Origin: Ornithinimicrobium murale
Lineage (GTDB): Bacteria; Actinomycetota; Actinomycetes; Actinomycetales; Dermatophilaceae
NCBI RefSeq assembly: GCF_003352835.1
Contig: NZ_QLVD01000023.1
Coordinates: 248,001 to 312,000 of the forward strand
Direction: 5' to 3'
DNA: 64,000 nt
Shown one piece after another: positions 50,572-58,384 of the stretch. Both the position numbers and the translations under genes were made by a program. Below the pieces are notes generated by a model. That model was given only the letters and a program-made list of their open reading frames with translations, made no database searches and was not told the origin of the DNA. Positions within the stretch are counted from its first letter, which is position 1. Every line of letters starts with the position of its first letter.

Positions 50572-51852
50572 TCAGACGCCGACCTCGTCCTTGGACACGG
50601 CGCGGTCACCGTCCGCGCTCAGCCCGCCGAGCGGGCCGAACTCGTAGGCCAGCTCCGAGTGCTCCGACAGGTCAACCCCGCGCTCCTCGTCCTCGGCGGA
50701 GACGCGGAAGCCGACCGTCCGGGCGATGGCCAGGGCGATCAGGAGCGTCATGACACCGGTGAAGGCGACGGTGAACACGGTCGCCACCACCTGGGCGGTC
50801 AGCTGCTCGATCCCGCCGCCATAGAACAGCCCACCACCGACGCCGTCGACCGGCATGGCCAGGAAGCCGATCCCGACCGTGCCGATGAGTCCGGCGACCA
50901 GGTGCACACCGACCACGTCCAGCGCGTCGTCATAGCCGAAGCGGTACTTCAGACCCACGGCGAGGGCCGCTCCCGCGCCCGCGACAGCACCGAGGGCGAG
51001 CGAGCCCAGCGGGCTCAATGAGGCACACGCCGGGGTGATCGCGACCAGACCGGCGACGACACCGGAGGCGGCGCCCAGCGAGGTCGGGCGACCGTCGCGC
51101 ACCCGCTCCACCAGGAGCCAGCCGAGCATCGCCGCAGCGGGGGCGACCAGCGTGTTGACCCAGATCAGGGCGGCCTCCCCCGTCGAGCCGGCAGCCCCGC
51201 CGTTGAAGCCGAACCAGCCGAACCAGAGCAGCGCGGCACCGATCATCACCAGCGGCACGTTGTGCGGGCGGTGGAAACCCCGGGCCCAGCCGGCCCGGCG
51301 TCCGAGCACGTAGACCAGGACCAGCGCCGCCACGCCGGCGTTGATGTGCACCACGGTGCCGCCGGCGAAGTCGATCGCCTCCCCGAACCTCCGGCCGATC
51401 GCGCCGTCGGCCGAGAGCAGGCCACCTCCCCACACCATGTAGGCCAGCGGGCAGTAGACCAGCGTCACCCAGACGGGGACGAAGGCGACCCAGGCGCTGA
51501 ACCGGGTCCGGTCGGCCACCGCGCCCGAGATCAGGGCGACGGTGATGATCGCGAACGTGGCGGCATACCCGATGCCGATCAGGTCGCCCGTGCCGACGTG
51601 CTCAGACAGGCCGAGGTCGGCCGTCGGGTCGCCGACCAAGCCGCCGAGGATCTCCGGGGCGGAGGTCATGCCGAAGCCCCACAGGACCCACACCACCCCG
51701 ACGAGCCCGATCGAGACGAAGCTCATCATCATCATGTTGAGGGCGGCCTTGGCCCGCGCCATGCCGCCGTAGAAGAACGCGAGCCCGGGCGTCATCAGCA
51801 GCACGAGCGCCGCGGACACCATCACCCAGACGTCTGTCGCCGTCAGTTCCAT
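50572..51852 (-). CDS. amt: Ammonium transporter Amt
   Basis: A 426-residue inner-membrane ammonium channel with eleven spans. Marks: WVMVSAALVLLMTPGLAFFY, GGMARAKAALNMMMMSF, FAGGTVVHINAGVAALVLVY with a pore His region, LLWFGWFGFNGG, and DDALDVVGVHLVAGLIGT with the second pore His. The C-terminal cytosolic tail (VDLSEHSELAYEFGPLG) is the part that binds a PII protein. No glnK lies in the window, although amt is normally followed by it. Regulation by GlnR or AmtR is possible; I could not find a clean site. Confidence 0.96.
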   Translation of the reverse strand: MELTATDVWVMVSAALVLLMTPGLAFFYGGMARAKAALNMMMMSFVSIGLVGVVWVLWGFGMTSAPEILGGLVGDPTADLGLSEHVGTGDLIGIGYAATFAIITVALISGAVADRTRFSAWVAFVPVWVTLVYCPLAYMVWGGGLLSADGAIGRRFGEAIDFAGGTVVHINAGVAALVLVYVLGRRAGWARGFHRPHNVPLVMIGAALLWFGWFGFNGGAAGSTGEAALIWVNTLVAPAAAMLGWLLVERVRDGRPTSLGAASGVVAGLVAITPACASLSPLGSLALGAVAGAGAALAVGLKYRFGYDDALDVVGVHLVAGLIGTVGIGFLAMPVDGVGGGLFYGGGIEQLTAQVVATVFTVAFTGVMTLLIALAIARTVGFRVSAEDEERGVDLSEHSELAYEFGPLGGLSADGDRAVSKDEVGV

Positions 51853-51990
51853 GTCGTGCCTCCAGATCCGGGGCGCGACCTGGAGCCGCGCCGGTGGAGG
51901 CAGTCAACGGCCTCGGTGTTTCCGCCGCGCGGCGATCCTGTTTCGGCCGTGTGTCGATCGTTACGGCCGTGTGAACGCCTCGGGCGCCCC
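51853..51990. other. amt upstream region
   Basis: This stretch holds the amt ribosome binding site and promoter region. It contains GTAAC and GAAAC elements on the minus strand, but their spacing does not match the GlnR consensus, so no operator is called. Confidence 0.3.
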
Positions 51991-52163
51991 TGCGCTCGGT
52001 CAACAAGAAACGCGGGTCACCGTGCGCTCGGTCACCGACAAACTCGGGTCACCGTGCGCTCGGTCAACAAGAAACGCGGGTCACCGTGCGCTCGGTCACC
52101 GACAAACTCGGGTCACCGTGCGCTCGGTCAACAAGAAACGCGGGTCACCGTGCGCCCGGTCGG
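51991..52163. repeat. 32-bp intergenic tandem repeat, five units, alternating types
   Basis: Units start at 51991, 52023, 52055, 52087 and 52119, then a partial copy. Read on the minus strand each begins GACCGAGCGCACGGTGACCC and differs in the last 11 bases: type A ends in CGTTTCTTGTT, type B in AGTTTGTCGGT, arranged A-B-A-B-A. The array begins 11 bases after the menC stop codon. The same 32-bp period and core recur after hemL. Confidence 0.92.
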
Positions 52164-52173
52164 GTGGGAGTGG

Positions 52174-53172
52174 TCAGGAGAGGAGGGCGTGGCAGCGGGT
52201 GAGGCGGTCCAACCACCAGTCGCGCCGTTCACCGGTGAGTTCTCGCCCCGCCAGCCCAGGCTGCTCGTCGGCGCGGACCATCGCGAGGGCGTCCGCGACG
52301 GTGATCACCCCGCCCGACGGCAGGAGCGGGCGCTCGGCGACGTCCGCGTCAAGGAGGCCGACGGTGCCGAGCCCGCAGGCAAAGTCCAGCTCGGGCAGTG
52401 CCGCGGCCAGCGCCACGCCGGCAGCGATCCCGACCGAGCTGTCGATCGCGCTGGACACGACCGCGGGCAGTCCGCACTGAGCCACGATCTGCAGGGCGGA
52501 GGCCACCCCGCCCAGCGGCGCGACCTTGACCACGACCAGGTCGGCCGCGCCCTCGCGCGCCACCCGGAGCGGGTCCTCGGCCTTGCGGACGGACTCGTCG
52601 GCGGCGATCGGCACGTCCACCCCGTCGCGGGCCAGCAGCAGCCGCAGCTCCGCGAGCTCGCTCACCTCGGCGCAGGGCTGCTCCGCATACTGCAGGTCGT
52701 ATGCCGACAGTCGGCTCAGTGCCTCCCTCGCCTGGTCCACCGTCCAGGCCGCGTTGGCATCCACCCGGATGTGTGCCGACGGCCCCAGCTGGGCTCGCAC
52801 CTCAGCGACCCGGGCGACATCGTCGTCCACGCTCTGCCCGCGCTCGGCGACCTTGACCTTGGCCGTCCGGCAGCCGTCGAAACCAGCGAGCACCTCCGCC
52901 ACCCGCTCCGGCGGCACGGCGGGCACGGTGGCGTTGACCTCGACCCGGTCCCGAACCGGCTCCGGCCAGGCCTCCCAGGCCGACTCCAGGCCTGCGGCGA
53001 GCCACCTGCGGGCCTCGGCGTCGGCATACTCCGGGAACGGTCCGAACTCGCCCCAGCCGCTCGGCCCCCGGAACAGGACGGTCTCCCGCACCTCGATGCC
53101 CCGGAAACGGACGCGCATCGGGAGGGCCACCGGTGTCGCGACAGCAAGCAGCTCGGGCAGGTCAGGGATCAC
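52174..53172 (-). CDS. menC: o-Succinylbenzoate synthase MenC
   Basis: A 332-residue enolase-superfamily enzyme making o-succinylbenzoate in menaquinone synthesis. Marks: the N-terminal capping domain (FRGIEVRETVLFRGPSGWGE, then FGPFPEYADAEARRWLA), the catalytic KVKV (AKVKVAERG), metal ligands in IRVDANAAWT, QYAEQPC and IAADESV, and the second Lys in DLVVVKVAPLGG. Start GTG 53172. It is on the opposite strand to menB and menE but within the same 6-kb block. Confidence 0.95.
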   Translation of the reverse strand: MIPDLPELLAVATPVALPMRVRFRGIEVRETVLFRGPSGWGEFGPFPEYADAEARRWLAAGLESAWEAWPEPVRDRVEVNATVPAVPPERVAEVLAGFDGCRTAKVKVAERGQSVDDDVARVAEVRAQLGPSAHIRVDANAAWTVDQAREALSRLSAYDLQYAEQPCAEVSELAELRLLLARDGVDVPIAADESVRKAEDPLRVAREGAADLVVVKVAPLGGVASALQIVAQCGLPAVVSSAIDSSVGIAAGVALAAALPELDFACGLGTVGLLDADVAERPLLPSGGVITVADALAMVRADEQPGLAGRELTGERRDWWLDRLTRCHALLS

Positions 53173-53253
53173 GCACACAGCGTAGGACCGGCGATCGGGG
53201 ACGGGTGTCGGTGGTCCCTGCCAGCCTGGTGGGCACCAACGAGAGGTGAGGAC

Positions 53254-53667
53254 ATGGCACTGAAGTGGTACACAACCGTGATCGACTGCGCAGACCACCG
53301 GGCACAGGGCCGCTGGTGGGCGCAGGTCCTGGACTGGGTGATCGCCTTCGACTCCGAGGACGAGGTCGTGCTCGTCCCCCAGCACGCGCTCGAGGAGCCG
53401 GCCGCGGTCCCCGACCTGGCGAGCTGGATGCGGCGCGGACAGGGGCTGGTCTTCGTCCCGGTGCCGGAGGGCAAGCAGGTCAAGAACCGTCTGCACCTGG
53501 ACCTGGCGCCGCACTCCAGCCAGGATCGGGACGCCGAGATCCAGCGGCTTCTCGACCTGGGCGCGCAGACGGTCGAGGTCGGGCAGGACACTAGCGAGGT
53601 CACCTGGACCGTGCTCGCAGACCCCGAGGGCAACGAGTTCTGCGTCCTGTCCAGCCGCGACCAGTGA
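53254..53667 (+). CDS. VOC family (glyoxalase superfamily) protein
   Basis: A 137-residue protein of the vicinal oxygen chelate superfamily. It starts ALKWYTTVIDCADHRAQGRW and contains WAQVLDWVIAFDSEDEVVLV, LHLDLAPHSSQDRDAEIQRL and the C-terminal LADPEGNEFCVLSSRD, the hallmark of the glyoxalase-like fold with its metal-binding Glu. Such actinobacterial members have unknown substrates. ATG 53254 has AGGTGAGG upstream. It lies between menC and menB, divergent from menC. Confidence 0.92.
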   Translation: MALKWYTTVIDCADHRAQGRWWAQVLDWVIAFDSEDEVVLVPQHALEEPAAVPDLASWMRRGQGLVFVPVPEGKQVKNRLHLDLAPHSSQDRDAEIQRLLDLGAQTVEVGQDTSEVTWTVLADPEGNEFCVLSSRDQ

Positions 53668-53733
53668 GGGCGTGCGGGGTCATGGCGCGAGCCAGGTGCC
53701 CGCCGGTTTGCCGCGCTGGCTAACCTGAGCCGC

Positions 53734-54663
53734 GTGAGCGAGCAGACGAGCCAGCCAGCCGACGCGTTCGACCCGACCCGGTGGGAGGTCGTCGAGGGCT
53801 TCGAGTTCACCGACATCACCTACCACCGAGCCCGCGAGGTCGGGGCGGTGCGCATCGCCTTCGACCGGCCGGAGGTGCGCAACGCCTTCCGGCCGCACAC
53901 GGTGGACGAGCTCTACCGTGCGCTGGACCACGCCCGGATGACCCCGGACGTCGGCGTCGTGCTCCTCACCGGCAACGGGCCGAGCCCGAAGGACGGCGGG
54001 CACGCGTTCTGCTCCGGAGGGGACCAGCGGATCCGTGGTCGCTCGGGTTATCAGTATGCCGAGGGAGACACTGCGGACACCGTGGACCAGGCGCGGGTCA
54101 AGGCTGCCGGGGGGCGTCTGCACATCCTGGAGGTGCAACGGCTGATCCGCACCATGCCGAAGGTCGTCGTCGCCGTCGTCAATGGGTGGGCCGCCGGTGG
54201 CGGGCACTCGCTGCACGTCGTCTGTGACCTCACCATCGCCTCGCGCGAGCACGCGCGTTTCAAGCAGACCGACGCCGACGTGGGCAGCTTCGACGCCGGC
54301 TACGGCTCGGCCTACCTCGCGCGGATGGTGGGCCAGAAGTTCGCCCGGGAGATCTTCTTCATGGGTCGCACCTACGACGCCGAGCAGATGCACCAGATGG
54401 GTGCGGTCAACCTGGTCGTGGACCACGCCGACCTGGAGCAGGAGGCGCTCACGGTCGCCAGGGAGGTCATGGGCAAGTCGCCGACGGCGCAGCGGATGCT
54501 GAAGTTCGCGTTCAACCAGATCGACGACGGCCTGATGGGGCAGCAGGTGTTCGCCGGCGAGGCGACCCGACTGGCCTACATGACCGATGAGGCCGTCGAG
54601 GGCCGGGACGCCTTCCTCGAGCGCCGGGATCCGCAGTGGGGCCCGTTCCCGTGGTACTTCTGA
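53734..54663 (+). CDS. menB: 1,4-Dihydroxy-2-naphthoyl-CoA synthase MenB
   Basis: A 309-residue crotonase-fold enzyme closing the naphthoquinone ring. Marks: FTDITYHRAREVGAVRIAFD, RPEVRNAFRPHTVDELYRAL, the GGHAFCSGGDQRIRG segment, VVVAVVNGWAAGGGHSLHVV (oxyanion loop), CDLTIASREHARFKQTDADV, GSFDAGYGSAYLARM and the C-terminal RDPQWGPFPWYF seen in MenB. Start GTG 53734. After the stop lies a short repeat of GGTC(A/G)CCGATGGTG. Confidence 0.96.
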   Translation: MSEQTSQPADAFDPTRWEVVEGFEFTDITYHRAREVGAVRIAFDRPEVRNAFRPHTVDELYRALDHARMTPDVGVVLLTGNGPSPKDGGHAFCSGGDQRIRGRSGYQYAEGDTADTVDQARVKAAGGRLHILEVQRLIRTMPKVVVAVVNGWAAGGGHSLHVVCDLTIASREHARFKQTDADVGSFDAGYGSAYLARMVGQKFAREIFFMGRTYDAEQMHQMGAVNLVVDHADLEQEALTVAREVMGKSPTAQRMLKFAFNQIDDGLMGQQVFAGEATRLAYMTDEAVEGRDAFLERRDPQWGPFPWYF

Positions 54664-54858
54664 GCCGCCGGTCACCGATGGTGATCTGTCCGGTCGCCGA
54701 TGGTGGCCGGTCCCGTCGCCGACCGATGGGCAAACCCAGGGAACGTTTCCGCAGCTGATGAGGTTTTGAGGGCTGGTGGGATCTGTCATCGGCCGTGCGT
54801 CGTGGGACAATCCTGGATAAGGAACCCGTTTTTTCATCGTTTGGGGAGGAACCCGATC

Positions 54859-55527
54859 ATGCGCCGTGCCCTTGTGACCGCCCTGGCTGTCCCGGTCCTG
54901 CTGCTGTCCGCGTGCGGCAGCGATGAGCCCGAGGTCGAGGACGCCACGACCTCGGAGACCGAGGAGGTCACGGAGGAGGCTCCGGCCACCGAGGAGCCCG
55001 CGGAAGAGACCACCGATGCGGCTCCCACGACCGAGGAGCCGACCGATGCGGCTCCCACGACCGAGGAGCCGGCCGAGGACAGCGAGACGACTGAGGCTCC
55101 CGGCGACGACGCCGAGACCACGCAGGCCCCCGGTGCCGGCGGCGAGGGTGAGGGCGGTGCCGACGGTCAGGCCGCAGCGGACCGTGCCAAGGAGTGGCTG
55201 GTCGCGTTCGTCAACGCCGAGGAGTCGGTCTGCGACATGATGATGGACCTCGACAGTGAGGGCCCGATGGTGGACAACCAAGCGCACTATGACGTGTGCG
55301 TCTCGACCTTCCCCTCCCAGGCCGGAGAGCTGTTCGGTGACACCCCGGAGCTCGCCGGCATCATCGAGTCGATGGAGATCAAGGGTGCCGATGTGCAGGG
55401 CGACACCGCGGTCATTGACAAGGACAACTTCTCCCAGCTCTTCGCCGAGGGCATGGGCAACCAGGTCATCACCCTGCAGAAGTTCGACGGCGAGTGGCTG
55501 ATCGACATGAACGAGAGCTTCAACTGA
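54859..55527 (+). CDS. Thr/Glu-rich lipoprotein with repeat linker
   Basis: A 222-residue exported lipoprotein. The signal peptide RALVTALAVPVLLLSACGSD has the lipobox LSAC. A long acidic Thr/Glu/Pro/Ala linker (about 25-105) includes two exact copies of a 30-bp unit encoding TDAAPTTEEP. The C-terminal 110 residues fold as a small domain (RAKEWLVAFVNAEESVCDMM, HYDVCVSTFPSQAGELFGDT, DNFSQLFAEGMGNQVITLQK) of the DUF4878-like kind with one Cys pair; family assignment is tentative. ATG 54859 has GGGGAGG nine bases upstream. The 195 bases before it hold no gene. Confidence 0.85.
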   Translation: MRRALVTALAVPVLLLSACGSDEPEVEDATTSETEEVTEEAPATEEPAEETTDAAPTTEEPTDAAPTTEEPAEDSETTEAPGDDAETTQAPGAGGEGEGGADGQAAADRAKEWLVAFVNAEESVCDMMMDLDSEGPMVDNQAHYDVCVSTFPSQAGELFGDTPELAGIIESMEIKGADVQGDTAVIDKDNFSQLFAEGMGNQVITLQKFDGEWLIDMNESFN

Positions 55528-55555
55528 TCTGCTGACACCAGTTGATCGGCGCGCT

Positions 55556-55588
55556 GTGAGCCGGACCTCCGTGCGGGATCCGGCTCAC
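55556..55588 (+). terminator. Hairpin terminator after the lipoprotein gene
   Basis: GTGAGCCGGA (55556-55565) pairs perfectly with TCCGGCTCAC (55579-55588) around a 13-nt loop, 28 bases after the lipoprotein stop and before menE. Confidence 0.75.
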
Positions 55589-55614
55589 TGCTGCGTGATG
55601 CGTAATCTGGCCAC

Positions 55615-56739
55615 GTGACTCCCCTGTCCCCCGCACCACCCCCTGCACCTCGTGGTGCTCTCCCCGACCTGCTGCAGTCCGTTGAGCAGTCGCTAGCCGG
55701 AGCCGGGGTGACCCTGACCACGTCCGGGTCCACGGGCCACCCCAAGCGGGTCGCGATCTCCGCGGAGGCCCTGCACGCCTCGGCCCTGGCCACCGCTGAG
55801 CGGGTCGGCGGGCACGGTCACTGGCTGCTGGCGCTGCCGACCGACCACATCGCTGGCTGGCAGGTCGTGGCCCGTTCGGTCCTGGCGGGCACGGTGCCGG
55901 CGCGGTTGGACGGTCCGTTCACGGTCGAGGCGTTCATCTCGGCGGCGGCCGGCGTCACCGGTGCCCCGCGCCTGGTGTCGCTCGTGCCCACCCAGCTGCT
56001 CCGACTCCTGGATGATCCGGCGGGCCGGTCCGCCGTGGCCGACTTCGACGCCGTGCTGGTCGGAGGAGCCGCGCTGCCCACCCCGGTGCTGCAGCGCGCC
56101 GAGGCTGCCGGGGTCTCGATCCACCGGACCTACGGCATGACCGAGACCTCGGGTGGGTGTGTGTATGACGAGACTCCCCTGAGCGGGGTGCAGGTCACCC
56201 TGGACGAGGGCCGGGTGCTGTTGGGCGGTCCGGTTCTGGCCCGTGAGTATCTCGGCGACCCCACCCTCACCGCGGAGCGCTTCACCACCGACAGTTCCGG
56301 ACAGCGCTGGTTCCGGACCGACGACGTGGGCGAGCTCGACGTGAGCGGCCGGCTCCGACTGCTGGGCCGGGCCGATGACGTCATCAACACCGGAGGCCTC
56401 AAGGTCGCGCCCCGCCCCGTGGAGGACGCCCTGACCGGCCTGTCCGAGGTCCGGGAAGCGCTGGTGCTCGGCGTCCCGGACCCGGAGTGGGGCCAGCGGG
56501 TGGCGGCCGTGCTCGTCCCCCAGCTGCCGTCGGCTCCTGCCAGGCGACCGAGCACCGAGGCGGTCCGTGACCTGCTGCGTGACCAGTTGCCGACACACGC
56601 GCTTCCGCGGCAGGTGGTGTGGCTGGAGCAGCTTCCGGTGCTGCCCTCCGGCAAGCCCGACCGGGGGGCGCTGAGGACGTTATGTGCAGGTGAGAGTGGC
56701 ACAATGGGCCCCTACCGCGGTTCCGCGGGCGTGAACTGA
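55615..56739 (+). CDS. menE: o-Succinylbenzoate-CoA ligase MenE
   Basis: A 374-residue adenylating enzyme activating o-succinylbenzoate, shorter than many homologues as usual for the actinobacterial form. Marks: P-loop TLTTSGSTGHPKRVA, LPTDHIAGWQVVARSVLAG, RTYGMTETSGGCVYDE, RWFRTDDVGELD and RADDVINTGGLKVAPRPVED, with the final catalytic Lys in LPSGKPDRGAL. Start GTG 55615. It leads the run menE, PLD N-terminal-like gene, menA, all spaced under 20 bases. Confidence 0.95.
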   Translation: MTPLSPAPPPAPRGALPDLLQSVEQSLAGAGVTLTTSGSTGHPKRVAISAEALHASALATAERVGGHGHWLLALPTDHIAGWQVVARSVLAGTVPARLDGPFTVEAFISAAAGVTGAPRLVSLVPTQLLRLLDDPAGRSAVADFDAVLVGGAALPTPVLQRAEAAGVSIHRTYGMTETSGGCVYDETPLSGVQVTLDEGRVLLGGPVLAREYLGDPTLTAERFTTDSSGQRWFRTDDVGELDVSGRLRLLGRADDVINTGGLKVAPRPVEDALTGLSEVREALVLGVPDPEWGQRVAAVLVPQLPSAPARRPSTEAVRDLLRDQLPTHALPRQVVWLEQLPVLPSGKPDRGALRTLCAGESGTMGPYRGSAGVN

Positions 56740-56756
56740 ATCCGGAGGGAGACCCG

Positions 56757-57020
56757 TTGCTCAGGGTGGCGTTGTCCGTGGCCGTGCTGGCCTTCACCGT
56801 CTACTGCGTCGTGGACGCTGTGCAGACGGAGGAGGACAAGGTGCGGGGACTGCCCAAGCTCGTGTGGGTCGTGATCACGCTGCTGGTGCCGGTCGCCGGT
56901 GGACTCAGCTGGCTCATCGCAGGCCGGCCACGCGGCATACTGCAGCCCCGGTCGGGCAACAGCGGGCCGCGCGGCCCCCGTGGGCCGGACGACGACCCCG
57001 ACTTCCTGCGGGGCATCTGA
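56757..57020 (+). CDS. PLD nuclease N-terminal domain small membrane protein
   Basis: An 87-residue protein with two membrane spans (RVALSVAVLAFTVYCVVDAV and PKLVWVVITLLVPVAGGLSW) and the sequence TEEDKVRGLPKLVWVV typical of the phospholipase D N-terminal (PLDc_N) domain, followed by a Gly/Pro/Arg-rich tail. The start is TTG 56757 with GGAGGG upstream; no ATG or GTG gives both a good binding site and the full first span. It is sandwiched between menE and menA, as in other actinobacteria; its role there is unknown. Confidence 0.88.
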   Translation: MLRVALSVAVLAFTVYCVVDAVQTEEDKVRGLPKLVWVVITLLVPVAGGLSWLIAGRPRGILQPRSGNSGPRGPRGPDDDPDFLRGI

Positions 57021-57024
57021 GCCG

Positions 57025-57900
57025 GTGGCGAGTTACGCACAGTGGGCCGCCGGATCGCGGCCCCGGACCTTCCCTGCCGCCGTTGCCCCGGTCGTCGTCG
57101 GCACCGGCTCGGCGCACGCGCTCGGCCACTCAGACCTGGGTCTGGCGCTGCTCGCGCTGCTGGTCTCACTGAGCCTGCAGATCGGCGTCAACTACGCCAA
57201 CGACTACTCCGACGGCATCCGCGGCACCGACGAGTCCCGGGTGGGACCCATCCGCCTGGTCGGGCAGCGCCTGGCCGATCCTGCCAATGTCAAGCTCATG
57301 GCGTTCCTGTGGTTCGGCGTCGCGGCCGTGTGCGGGCTGGCGCTGGTCGCGCTGTCCACCACGTGGGTGCTGCTGCTGGTCGGCGCGCTGGCGATCGTGG
57401 CAGCCTGGCGCTACACCGGTGGTTCGAAGCCCTATGGCTATCGCGGGCTGGGCGAGGTGATGGTCTTCATCTTCTTCGGGCTGGTCGCGGTGCTGGGCAC
57501 CACCTGGACCCAGGTCAAGGACCTCGACCTCGCCTCGTGGGCGGCTGCGACCGGGGTCGGCGCGATCACCTGCGCGATCCTGGTGGCCAACAACCTGCGT
57601 GACATCCCCGGCGACACCGCCGCGGGCAAGCGCACGCTGGCGGTCCGACTCGGCGATGGCCGCACCCGGGTGCTCTATGTCGTGCTGATCACGCTGCCGC
57701 TGCTGGCCACCGCCGCGGCGGCCCTGGTCCACCCCTGGACCCTCTTGGCCCTGGCGGCTGCACCGCTGGCCTACCTGACGGTCCGGCCGGTGCTGCAGGG
57801 GGCCCGGGGCCGTGCCCTAGTGCCGGCGATCGGCCGCACCGGGCTCTACCAGATGGGCTTCTCCACGCTGCTCACGATCGGTCTGGCCCTCTCCGCCTGA
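57025..57900 (+). CDS. menA: 1,4-Dihydroxy-2-naphthoate polyprenyltransferase MenA
   Basis: A 291-residue integral membrane UbiA-type prenyltransferase attaching the isoprenoid tail in menaquinone synthesis. Marks: YAQWAAGSRPRTFPAAVAPV, the first Asp-rich motif VNYANDYSDGIRGTDESRVG, GPIRLVGQ, YRGLGEVMVFIFFGLVAVLG, and the second site ANNLRDIPGDTAAGKRTLAV. Eight to nine spans are predicted. Start GTG 57025, four bases after the previous stop. A repeat-rich segment follows its stop. Confidence 0.96.
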   Translation: MASYAQWAAGSRPRTFPAAVAPVVVGTGSAHALGHSDLGLALLALLVSLSLQIGVNYANDYSDGIRGTDESRVGPIRLVGQRLADPANVKLMAFLWFGVAAVCGLALVALSTTWVLLLVGALAIVAAWRYTGGSKPYGYRGLGEVMVFIFFGLVAVLGTTWTQVKDLDLASWAAATGVGAITCAILVANNLRDIPGDTAAGKRTLAVRLGDGRTRVLYVVLITLPLLATAAAALVHPWTLLALAAAPLAYLTVRPVLQGARGRALVPAIGRTGLYQMGFSTLLTIGLALSA

Positions 57901-57919
57901 CCGGGCACTGCATCGCCTG

Positions 57920-58098
57920 CTCGCGTCAGCGGCCGCCCTTTTGCGTGCCGCGGCACTCATTTCAGCGGCCCCCCTCGCGTCAGCCACCAGCCGCCTCACT
58001 CAGCGCCCCCCTCGCGTCAGCCACCAGCCGCCTCACTCAGCGGGCCCCTCGCGTCAGCGGCCGCGCTTTTGCGTGCCATGGCACTCATCTGGGCGGCC
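57920..58098. repeat. Composite repeat after menA: two 40-bp palindromic elements around 37-bp tandem units
   Basis: Copies of CTCGCGTCAG occur at 57920, 57974, 58011 and 58048. The two middle ones begin 37-bp tandem units (CTCGCGTCAGCCACCAGCCG and on). The outer ones lead into the 40-bp palindromic element at 57931-57970 and 58059-58098 (GGCCGC ends, CTTTTG, GTGCC/GGCAC inner pairing). The whole block starts 20 bases after the menA stop. Confidence 0.9.
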
Positions 58099-58120
58099 AG
58101 GGCCTCTGCCGGCGGGGTCC

Positions 58121-58381
58121 TCAGCGGTGGTCCTCGTCCTCGGCCTCTTCGTCGGTGCGTTCGTCGTCCAGCTTGCGGGCCTTGCGGGCACGGTTCTCCT
58201 CGACCCTGGCCTCGATCTTTCGGGCGGCCTCCTCACGGGGGCCGGCCAGGACGAAGAACGAGGTCACCATCGAGATCATCGCGGCGCCCACGGCGGCCAG
58301 GATCGGATCGAGGCCAACCAGGACCAGGATCAGCATCACGACCAGGAACAGGCCGAGGCGGTAGATCGAGTACTTGAGCAC
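58121..58381 (-). CDS. DUF4229 domain-containing small membrane protein
   Basis: An 86-residue protein with two spans (YSIYRLGLFLVVMLILVLVG and ILAAVGAAMISMVTSFFVLA) and a charged, acidic-basic C-terminal tail (ARKIEARVEENRARKARKLD), the DUF4229 pattern. It starts at GTG 58381, three bases after the ccsB stop, and so ends the cytochrome c maturation operon. The function is unknown. Confidence 0.9.
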   Translation of the reverse strand: MLKYSIYRLGLFLVVMLILVLVGLDPILAAVGAAMISMVTSFFVLAGPREEAARKIEARVEENRARKARKLDDERTDEEAEDEDHR

Positions 58382-58384
58382 GGC

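Noticed and set aside
51853..51990. GlnR operator upstream of amt
   Set aside because: GTAAC and GAAAC elements are present but separated by 15 bases, which does not fit the GTnAC-N6-GAAAC consensus.
51991..52163. CRISPR array
   Set aside because: The 32-bp period suggested it, but there are no unique spacers; the variable part alternates between only two sequences, and no cas gene is present.
51262..53253. Long plus-strand frame running into the VOC gene
   Set aside because: It passes through amt antisense, the repeat array and menC antisense; real coding starts at ATG 53254 with a ribosome binding site.
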